Assembly: GCA_017893485.1 (NCBI GenBank)
Contig: CM030358.1
Location: 253,621,228-253,685,227, forward strand
Direction of reading: 5' to 3'
Source of the DNA: Hemerocallis citrina
Taxonomy: Eukaryota > Streptophyta > Magnoliopsida > Asparagales > Asphodelaceae
DNA: 64,000 nucleotides
Under the pieces are notes generated by a model. The model did no database searches. It had not been told where the DNA came from and saw only the letters and a program-made list of their open reading frames with translations. Below are positions 22,809-32,228 of this stretch, piece by piece; position 1 is the stretch's first letter, and the number at the start of each line of letters is the position of its first letter. The translations under genes were made by a program, and so were the position numbers.

Positions 22809-25800
22809 TGACGTAAGTGTTTTTTTTTTTTTTTTTTTTGAGATAAAAGTGACCAACCCGGTCACCTGTTTCATTAAAAAGGTTTTAAAGAAACCAAAAT
22901 TTACAAACATCATAAGATCCATCTAGATTCGAACCTCTAGAGCCAAAATAAACCCAAAAGTACAATGATCCTATTGCGTTGTTCTATCCATACAACAACT
23001 CACTAAACCAACCAGCCTAGAGACTTTGTAAATAATATCCTCTCTGCTAGCCTGCCCCCTTCGCAAGCCAATAGTAGGATGATCCCCCTCCAGTGCCTCC
23101 AAGCTACTCTGCCCCCTCAAGTCGCATTTTCATCCTTGTCCTTATCTTACCTGCCCACGCATTAATTAGGAACATTGTTTTATGCAAGGATACTTTAACA
23201 AAACAACAATTGTTACGACAGCATGCATCATTCCTATCTAGCCACAAAATCCACATAGCAGCAGCAACAGAAATGTCCCACATTAACCAATAAACTTTCC
23301 TAATGTTTGTCGTTCTCCAATTCCCCCATAGGTCCCCTATATGAATCGGCAGCGCTAAGGTACCAAAAGTAAATCTCAAAATTTTCCATAACAGTTTTGC
23401 TTTCGGGCACCGAAGGAAAATATGCGCCGCATCCTCCTCTCCCTCGCTACATCTAGGGCACTTAGTATCGATGTGGATATTACGGCTCTTAAGATTTGCC
23501 TTGGAAAGTATCGCGTTATTCTAAGTCAACCAAAGGAACGCCTTGATCTTGTTAGGGACCTTCGACCTCCAAATAATGTTCGCCTCCTCGTTTCTAACCC
23601 CCCCTCCCCCCATCATTGTAGAAGCTGTACATGGATCTAACCGAGAAAATTCCAGAAGAGTCTAACTTCCACGACCTATCATCTTCTAACCCCCTATTCA
23701 GTCTGACCTCTTCTTTGAGGAGCTCTTTGAGTTGTTGTAGTTGAAGCTTACTTTCAACCGATAGTAATCCCTCATGATTGAGTTTTACTGCCCCATGTTT
23801 CCAAATCTCCGCTACTAACGCGTTTTCCTCTTTTGATTCTTTAGCCAATTGTGGGAACAATGCTTGCAGGGTATGCTCCCCCGCCTATTTATCCTTCCAG
23901 AATTTGATGCTTCTTCCATCGCCCAGTTTACAGCTTGTGTTAGCATGGAAATCTTCTTCCACCTTCGTGATCCCCTTCTACATGTAAGATTTTTTCCCAT
24001 GTTTACTTCTTCCCCTAAATCTGAACCTTTTATGTCTACGATATAAAAGGAACGAGTTACCCCACCACGCCTTACGTTGCTTGTGCATTTTTCACCACCA
24101 CTTAGCTAGAAATGCTTTATTCATGTCTCGAAGATTCACAATTCCAAATCCACCAAAATCCTTTTTACAAACCCTACCCCATCTAACCAGGTTCATCCCC
24201 TTACTGTCCTCCTGTGTTCCTTTCCATAGGAATCATCTCTTACATTTGTCAATTCTGTGGATAACCCATAAGGGAATCTCATAAATAGACATTAAGTAAG
24301 TTGGCAAGCTACTAAGAACCGCGTTGATAAGAATAATTCTTGCCCCCAAAGATAAGAATTTCCCTTTCCACCCATCCAGTTTCATCTCTATCTTTTCCAC
24401 CAGCGGAATCCAATCTTCCCTAAGCAATTTGCCTGGTTTAATTGGCGTACCCAAATATTTAAGAGGGAACTCCCTTGATCACATCGAAGCAACTCTAAAA
24501 TCCTTGATAAGGGGTTTACAGTACCACTCCTCAGCACCAAAACCCTACTCTTTATTAGATTAACTGTTAATCCAGACCACAGTTGAAAACATCTTAGTAT
24601 CACTCTAATGGCCAACGCTTCCTCCATCCTTGAAACCCCAAACATCAGGGTATCATCCGCATATTGCAAAATTGACATCTGAACCGGGCATCCTTTCACC
24701 TTAATCCCTTTGATAATCCCTGCTTCACATCCTCTCTTAGTCATTTCAGCTAGTCCATTGGCGATGATAGAAAAAATCAAAGGTGATAAAGGATCACCCT
24801 GCCTTAGACCTCTCCTACATATAATCTCTTTGTCGATTTCCCCATTCAATTGAATGAACGATTTTCCATTTCTAACACACATCTTCATCCACCTCCTCCA
24901 TTTTGGTCCAAATCCTTTTAGCTTGAACACCTCGTCCACACAATCCCATTCTACTGAATTGTAGGCTATTTCAAAGTCAAGCTATAGGAGAAAGCCATCC
25001 ACCTTCTCCTTGTTGGCCCTAAAACCACTTCTTGTGCTGATGCGATATTGTCTGTGATATCTCTGCCTTTCATAAAACCGCTCTGGGGTTCATCTATGAT
25101 ATCCTCTAAGTTTGGTGAATGTCTGTTGGCCAACAACTTAGTGATGATTTTGAAAGACCCATTGAGGAGGCTAATCGGTCTGAGATCTTCCATCCTCAGG
25201 ACCTCCGCTTTCTTCGGTATAAGGATAATATTTGCGTAGTTAAGTCTATCTATCTGAGCTTCTTCCACAAAAAATTCCTCTAAAATATCTAGGAAGTCAC
25301 TCTTGATGATCATCCAATAAATTGTGTAAAAGAGTATCGAAAATCCATCTGGCCCCGGAGCTATCTCGTCCCAAGCTTTTGATAGCTCTTAGCACCTCCT
25401 CCTCTGTGAAGGTACCCTCCAACCCTTCACTCCCATCCAATCTCGACTCGCTCCACATATCATTAATCATTCTACAATTGTGGACTCTCCTCTTTCCCAG
25501 TAGATCTTTAAAAGTCCTATGTACATGGTTTCTAATTTCACAACCCTCCTTCTTCCACGCTCCCCCCACAAACAGTCCTGAAATATTGTTATGCCTTCTT
25601 CTCCAATTTGCCACCTTATAGAAGAAATCCGTGTTGGAGTCTCCTTCCTTAAGCCATTGGATTCTCAATCTTTGTCTCCAATAGCACTCTTCCATCTATC
25701 CAATTTGATGCATCTCAATTCTGTTCTTTGCTAGCTCCTCCATCTCTGTATCATCTAAAACTCTTTCTTCCTCGATGGTTTCTAATTCCTCTGTTCTAGT

Positions 25801-26507
25801 TCCCTATCTATCTTTTCATCTCCTTAGCTCCTCATTCTCCTCTTTCGCCCACTTCTTTAGATTCTTTCGCAATTTCTTAATTTTGACCATTCATTTTGAA
25901 ACGGCGTCAGTCGTGTATGTAGGCATATCCCAAGAGCCCCCAATGACCTTCTTGATGTTACTGGAGTAAGTCCAGGATTTCTCAAACCTGAATTGCCTTT
26001 TAATGAATCGTGGACCCACTCTATAGTCTAGGGAAAGAGGGGTATGGTCCGAACTTAGTCTTGGAATCGATCTAACCTTTGCCATTGGGAATTTATCCTC
26101 CCACTCCGACGAGACCAAGATTCTATCTAGTTTTGCTAATGTCAGGTTAGCTTGCATATTAGTACACGTAAATCTTCTATTAGCTCCCTGTAAGTCGATA
26201 AGGTCTAGATCGCCGATAAGCCTGTCGAACTCCAATCTACCTCTATCGTCCCCCCCCCCCCCCATGTTCCGACCGAATCTAGTAATGTTAAAATTCCCTC
26301 CCAAAACCCAAGGTAAATCCTCCCTAAGACTCGCTAGGTTGGGACCATAGACCGAAGTCACCATGTGTTCCCATCCATCACTCTTTCTTCTAATTCTTAT
26401 GGTCACCGAGTAAGAACCCATAAAATCATCAATAAGGTTAAAGATTTTAGAATCAAAGCCTAACGCTATCCCCTGACATACCTCTGGTCAAAGATTCTGA
26501 CGTAAGT
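22809..26507 (-). mobile_element. 5'-truncated L1-type LINE, endonuclease and reverse transcriptase remnants
   Basis: The element occupies 22,819-26,497 on the minus strand. Its poly(A) appears as a T-run at 22,820-22,839. The 10-bp duplication TGACGTAAGT flanks it at 22,809-22,818 and 26,498-26,507. From 5' to 3' the coding remnants are an endonuclease (26,421-25,891, with VYGPN, GGNFNITRF and SSDHTPL) and a linker (25,695-25,297). Reverse transcriptase follows (25,313-24,388, with LRPISLLN, SGFMKGRDI, RRGLRQGDPLSPLIFSI and YADDTLMFG). Last are the thumb/connection (24,454-24,233) and the zf-RVT region (about 24,000-23,104). Frameshifts and stops split it, and ORF1 is missing. A 14-base homopolymer of C at about 26,251 lies in the endonuclease. 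It is a dead copy of the plant L1 lineage. Confidence 0.9.
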
Positions 26508-26513
26508 TTATAC

Positions 26514-26793
26514 GAATTTTTTCCCAAAACGCCCCATTTTTGCAAAGTTTTTCCCAAACCGCCCTACTTTTTTTTTTAATTCCCAAAGCGCCCCACTCGG
26601 TCTCTCAAAGACCGAGTCTAGTGCAAATAGACTCGGTCTTTGAAAGACCGAGTCTTGCGCTTTGAAAATTCAAAGAGCAAGACTCGGTCTTTCAAAGACC
26701 GAGTCTATTTGCACTAGACTCGGTCTTTGAGAGACCGAGTCTTTACTCTGCGCTTTTTAAAGCGCAGATCCCCTTTCTTTCTTCTTCTTCTTC
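26514..26793 (+). repeat. MULE left terminal inverted repeat (280 bp)
   Basis: It begins GAATTTTTTCCCAAAACGCC. Three variants of a 'CCCAAA(A/C)CGCCC' phrase are followed by four 25-bp palindromes (about 26,598, 26,630, 26,681 and 26,718). Each consists of GACTCGGTCTTT, a central base and the reverse complement, with small variants. The palindromes are separated by TAGTGCAAATA and by GCGCTTTGAAAATTCAAAG. The repeat ends with GCGCTTTTTAAAGCGC and a CTT-rich run. The palindromes are plausible transposase-binding or hairpin-forming sites. Confidence 0.95.
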
Positions 26794-27931
26794 ACTTTCG
26801 ATTGTTTTTTCTTTTCGCTCTTTCCCTCAACGAATCCGTCGCACTCTCTCATTTTCCGTTCGATTACTCTCGAAATCGAATGTTGAACTTCCCAAAACCA
26901 ATTACTTTCTAATTCATTTTCGATTTTACCAAATCCTATTCCCCAAAATCGATTTTTTCTTTAAACCCTAAACCCCGAATACCCATAATTGGAAGATTTC
27001 GGTTGTACTGGTCAAGCTCTTCTTGCCAATTTCGTCTTCGTCTTCGGATTCTCCCACTTGTTAGGTATATTTTTGAAGCATTTCCTAAGTCTATGTGTTG
27101 ATGCTATTGCTTAAGAAATTACTTGTTGGTGTTGATGCTATTGTGAAGTTCATTAGTTGAATTTGACTTATTGTTGACAAAGTAGATTGGTAGGAGTTGA
27201 GTTTATTGATGTTCCAAATGAATTTTGCTGTTTGTTTCGCGGGTGAGTTCCATCTGTACAAGTGAGTTCATTAGATGGAACTCACTTGAAGAAATTCACT
27301 TGTCCAAATGGAACTCACTTGTACAATTTTATAATCCTGATATTTGAAGTATCAGTATGTGCATTGGGTGATGGATGCATTGGGTGTGTTAATTCTGTCG
27401 GAAAAAACTGAAATATTATGGTGTTTATAATGATTTAAGCTTTAAGCATAATATTACATGGAAAGACTTTGACGATGATGGTATATGTTGAAGAAATAGT
27501 TGAGTTAATTTTAGTATTAATACCCAAATTTTGTTGAGTTATTGATTTTCAAAAAAGAAAGAGTTGAAAGAGTTGAAGTTGGAATGAATAGAATTCTGTT
27601 GAAAGAGTTGAAAGAAATATTGAGTTGAAAGAGTTCAATTTTGTATAGAATTTTGTTGAAAGAGTTGATAGAGTTATTGAAACCTTGTTGAATAGAATTT
27701 TGTTGTTGAATCAATTTTGTATATAATTCCATATGGTATGTGTTGAATTTAGTTTTTTAGAATTTTATAGAGTCTAGGTTATGTATAGAATTTGTTGAAT
27801 TTGTTATACTCTAGTGTTTTGCTAAAATTAGAGAATGAACGGCTTTGTTATATATAATTTGTTTTTATATCTAGCTTTTGTGTAGTTAATAACATTTTTG
27901 TTGAACTTGTAGGATTTGTAGTCTACTGTAA
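26794..27931 (+). promoter_or_regulatory. MULE left subterminal region, 5' flank of the PMD gene
   Basis: There is no recognised coding sequence. Short repeats of GGAACTCACTTGT and its inverse lie at 27,245-27,330. Degenerate GAAAGAGTTGA repeats lie at 27,555-27,680; a similar AAAGAGTTGAAGTTGG recurs on the transposase side at about 35,037. The region presumably holds the promoter and leader of the PMD gene; no clear TATA box was assigned. Confidence 0.4.
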
Positions 27932-30101
27932 ATGGCATGCACAAGGGGTAACATGGAGGTAGGAGAAAGTAGTAGACCTCCACGTAATCGCGGTGGACGT
28001 GATCGTGGACGTGGTCGTCGTGGTGGTCGTGCTTCTACCGATGCTACTAATGTAAGTAATTAAATGTTGATTCTAATAGAATTGTATTATATTTTTCGGT
28101 CTACTGATGTAAATGTTATTGTTATATAGGTTGAATTCAATCCAAATGAGGCGGGCCCTTCGTCTTCATACATCCCTCCTGCAGGCCCCGGACCACTCGA
28201 CCCTTCACTTCTCACTCTCCAGCCGATGCATCGATCGCAGTATGTTTGGAACGGCGAGGCTACGGAGTGCCGTTTTAGGACTGGGCATCCGCTACCTGTG
28301 CACCCACGCATACACGAGTTGCTTAGAGATTGTGGGTTCTATGGAATTTCCATGATGACATCCATCAAGTGCGATCGTCCACTTCTCGAAGCACTGCTTG
28401 AACGATGGAGGCCCGAGACACACTCATTTCACCTGCCAGTCGGGGAGATGACGGTGACTTTACAAGACGTTGCTATACTAACCGGGCTTCCAATCGATGG
28501 AGAGGCAGTGACAGGATCGATGGACTTCGATCCCGTGTATCTCGTGGAGGAGTACCTAGGGGTTGCAGTGGAAGCTGGCGCGATAAATGGGAAATTTATC
28601 CGCCTAAAGTGGTTGAAGGATACGTTCAAAAATAGATTGAATGACGCTTCAACTGCAGCGGAGGTGGAGTGCTACTTTAGGGCATATGTTCTAACGCTAT
28701 TCGGCACGGTCCTGTTTCCAAACTCAACCGGGAATACCGTAGCACTGATGTTCTTGCCCCTAATCGCCGATATAGGTAGGATCCGCCGTTTCAGTTGGGG
28801 CAGTGCAATTCTATCGGCACTGTATCGGAGTCTGTGTCTGTGCAGTATAGGTTCGAACCAGATGAATGGACCTCTAATTCTACTGCAGATATGGAGTTGG
28901 GAACGGATTCACGTAGGTAGGCCCGTAGTACGGATCCAGTCCCAACATTGGAGAGTTCTTTCTGAAGATATAGACATGCTACCTCCGATTGGTGTGTATT
29001 GGACAGGAAAACTGACATGGACGGCCAACCCCAACAGGTGCTTGACATACTATCGCGACGAGTTGGACAGGTTGGCCGCCGACTGTGTGGTGTGGACCCC
29101 GTACACAGAGGAGCGATTGATTCGGCTGCCACCTATCTGTACGTTCAGGCGTAATTTGTGGCTCACGAAAGCACCTCTAATCAACTTCGGGGTTGTTGAG
29201 TTCTACTACCCCGATAGGGTCTTACGGCAGTTTGGTCTGCACCAGGGGATTCCAGTTACCGTGCCATTCAATGCCGAGATGCATAACATCACTGGAATGG
29301 GCCGTACACCGGGACACAACTGGGCCACTTGCTTCTTCGAATACGTTCAGAGATGGAACATTAACCGTTTCGAAGAAATCATCGTTGACACCCCACCTTT
29401 TGACCTCTCCTTGCATGGTGTGTACTTGTCTTGGTACGAGAGAGTCACTAGACGGTTCATTTCCCCACCGTTGCAGGCTCCTGCCGGAGTCGTTGTACCG
29501 ATACGTCGACCAGGGACCGAACCAGTAGATGAGCATTCGGTGAGGTTGCCGATGTACCAACCAAAGGGATCCGCTATTCGTGGCTTTGTAAGTTTTAATG
29601 TTTCGTTTTAAATTTTCAAAATTTATATATCGATATGTTTTTATATATTTATGTGCATCTAATTCAATCTTTCATGTTTCTCAGTTGACCCAGACTTGGT
29701 CCCTTGCCAAGAAATGTGCGCATATGCTAAATAGCAACATCGCCGATCAGACGAAGGTTACTGTACGGGAGATGTTATCGTGTTGCCGTGCACAAGCTGA
29801 TCTTGTGGGGGAGGGCGCAACATTAGATGCGATACTTAGGACCCCCACACATCGAACCGGCGGTCGTACCGGTCAACGACGAAAGAGAACTGTTCATAGG
29901 CCGCCACCCCAACCTCGGAGTGATTCGGAACACGAACAAGAAGCAGACCCTGATATTGAGGAACAAGGTGATGAAGAACAGCTCGTTGGGGATGAGATTG
30001 AAGAAGAGCCGGAGATCCCGTTGTCTGCACTGACACAGGCAACTCCCCATCGTCTTAGACGAAACAGAAGACCCCCACTTTACTTCACACCGGACCCTTG
30101 A
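27932..30101 (+). CDS. Plant mobile domain (PMD) protein, MULE-borne, three exons
   Basis: Exons are 27,932-28,051, 28,130-29,587 and 29,685-30,101. Donors are GTAAGT at both introns and acceptors are TATATAG and TTTCTCAG; all joins keep frame, giving 664 residues. Residues 1-40 are Arg/Gly-rich (GRDRGRGRRGGR). From about residue 92 the PMD begins (GHPLPVHPRIHELLRDCGF, then HSFHLPVGEMTVTLQDVAIL and TGLPIDGEAVTG) and runs to about residue 500 (YLSWYERVTRRFI). The C-terminus is acidic (EEQGDEEQLVGDEIEEE) with a basic end. PMD proteins such as Arabidopsis MAIN and MAIL1 are nuclear and act in genome stability and transposon silencing; PMD genes are frequent passengers of MULEs. The function of this copy is unknown. 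The start was chosen because exon 1 has an in-frame ATG and a clean donor. Confidence 0.88.
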
Positions 30102-30427
30102 TGTAATATTATTAATTATTTTGATTTTGTAGTTTTATTAGTGTAGTATTTTCAATGTAGTATTCTTAATGTAGTATTTTTTAATGTAGTTTTTTTTAAT
30201 GTAGTTTTTTTATTTTTTTAACTTGGTTGCTGATCTTGTAGCTGTGTTGATGTAGTATGTTTGAAATGTTCCTCGGTTTGAGATGAAGTTATTAAAATTG
30301 TTGATGTGGTTGAAATTGTTGGAGTGGTGATATTGGTGTGTCAAGAAGTGGTTGTTGAGTTGTGGTGAAGTGAGTTTTGTTGAGTTGTGGTGAAGTGAAT
30401 GTAAAATTTTAATACCTCAGTTGTTTT

Positions 30428-31643
30428 GTATTTTAGTACCTCGGTTGTGGTTTGTTGTGATTTTGTAGAATTTGGTATTTCAAGAAGAGGAATATTGAGT
30501 TAATCTTCAGTTTATTGATTTTGTAGAATTTGGTATTTCAAGAAGATGAATTTGATTTTGTAGAATTTGGTGATTTTGTAGAATTTGTTGTGGTTTATTA
30601 ATCTTCTGTTCAATGGTTTGTTGTGGTTTGTTGTGGCATTTGAAGAAGAGGTGGTTGGATGGGAATATTGAGTTGTTTGTTCAGGTATTTGAAGAAGATG
30701 TGGTTGTTTTGCAAAGTGTTTAGAACACTCAGCATTTGGCTGATACCAAAAAAAATTCACAGCAAGAAGACTCGGTCTTCCAAAGACCGAGCCTAGTACA
30801 ACTAGACTCGGTCTTTGGAAGACCGAGTCTTGTTGCTGTGTCTATTTTTTGGTATCAGACTCAAGACTCGGTCTTCCGAAGACCGAGTCTAGTTGTTCTA
30901 AGCTCGGTCTTTGGAAGACCGAGTCTTGAATCTCATAAACTCCAGAGCCCAACAAGCTCTCTGGAGGTTTGAAAACAACACAGTCGGTCTTTGAAACACC
31001 GCTCTAAAAACACCTAGACTCGGTCTTCCAAAGACCGAGTCTACAATCAAAACTTCTCACATTGAAGACTCGGTCTTTGGAAGACCGAGTCTAAGTGTTT
31101 TTAGAGCGGTGTTTCAAAGACCGACTGTGTTGTTTTCAATCTTCCAGAGTACTTGTTGGGCTCTGGAGTTTATCAGAATCAAGACTCGGTCTTCCAAAGA
31201 CCGATCTTGAGTCTGATACAAAAAAAAAGACACAGCAACAAGACTCGGTCTTCCAAAGACCGAGTCTAGTTGTTCTAAGCTCGGTCTTTGGAAGACCGAG
31301 TCTTCTTGCTGTGAATTTTTTTTGGTATCAGCCAAATGCTGAGTGTTCTAAACACTTTGCAAAACAACCACATCTTCTTCAAATACCTGAACAAACAACT
31401 CAATATTCCCATCCAACCACCTCTTCTTCAAATGCCACAACAAACCACAACAAACCATTGAACAGAAGATTAATAAACCACAACAAATTCTACAAAATCA
31501 CCAAATTCTACAAAATCAAATTCATCTTCTTGAAATACCAAATTCTACAAAATCAATAAACTGAAGATTAACTCAATATTCCTCTTCTTGAAATACCAAA
31601 TTCTACAAAATCACAACAAACCACAACCGAGGTACTAAAATAC
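30428..31643. repeat. Central hairpin: inverted repeat with arms of about 600 bp
   Basis: The left arm (30,428-31,042) pairs with the right arm (31,066-31,643) around a loop of about 23 bp (31,043-31,065). Coordinate sums of paired positions stay constant at 62,071 over the outer arms and shift by about 36 near the centre, marking one indel. The arms include AT-rich phrases (TTTTGTAGAATTTGG and its inverse) and about ten ACTCGGTCTT/AAGACCGAGT palindromes. The spacing and linkers (CTAGTACAACTAG, TCTTGTTGCTGTG) mirror the MULE TIR (CTAGTGCAAATAG, TCTTGCGCTTTG). The arms are therefore diverged, duplicated TIR-like modules. Transcripts crossing it could fold into long double-stranded RNA. Small open frames in it are by-products of the palindromes. 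Confidence 0.92.
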
Positions 31644-31895
31644 TCGGTCTTTGGAAAACCGAGTCTTGAGTCTGATACAAAAAAAAAGACACAGCAACAA
31701 GACTCGGTCTTCCAAAGACCGAGTCTAGTTGTACTAGGCTCGGTCTTTGGAAGACCGAGTCTTCTTGCTGTGAATTTTTTTTAGCTACAGCCAGAATTTG
31801 AGTGTTTTTCAATCTTTCAAAACAACAACCTCTTCTTCAAATGCCTGAACAAACATCTCAAAATTCCCATCCAACAACTCAAAATCACAACAAAC
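31640..31895 (+). repeat. Third copy of the hairpin-arm module
   Basis: This segment repeats, in the same orientation, the part of the right arm starting near 31,185: GAGTCTGATACAAAAAAAAA, GACACAGCAACAAGACTCGG, two ACTCGGTCTT palindromes, then CTTCTTGCTGTGAATTTTTT and CTTCTTCAAATGCCTGAAC. It shows that the hairpin grew by both tandem and inverted duplication. Confidence 0.8.
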
Positions 31896-31940
31896 CACAA
31901 CAACAAAATATAAAACTGATCAATATGCTTCTTCCACTTG

Positions 31941-32078
31941 ACCAACTTAGTACCAAAATACAAAACAACTAATAAACCACTTCAAAATACCAAACAACAA
32001 ACCAACTTAGTACCAAAATACAAAACAACTAATAAACTACTTCAAAATACCAAACAACAAACCAACTTAGTACCAAAA
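31941..32078 (+). repeat. 60-bp tandem repeat, about 2.3 units
   Basis: The unit starts ACCAACTTAGTACCAAAAT and recurs at 31,941, 32,001 and 32,061 with one or two changes. It lies between the hairpin and the transposase stop codon, in the 3' flank of the transposase gene. Confidence 0.9.
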
Positions 32079-32228
32079 TTCACCACAACTCAGCAACAAG
32101 ACTCACCACACCTCAGCAACAAGACTCACTTCACCACAACTAAACAACCACTTCACCACAACTATCCAAACTAAGTGTTCATTTCGAAATAAATATTACA
32201 AACACAATAGGAAACACAAAATGAAATT

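Noticed and set aside
28226..29611. PMD gene as a single-exon ORF starting at 28,226
   Set aside because: Upstream in-frame coding continues to an acceptor at 28,130, and the ORF end runs into a GTAAGT donor; the three-exon model keeps frame and restores both termini.
30736..31812. Several open frames with repeated SVFQRPSL/SVFGRPSL text on both strands
   Set aside because: They are translations of the ACTCGGTCTT palindromes in the hairpin; the same text appears on both strands and has no coding support.
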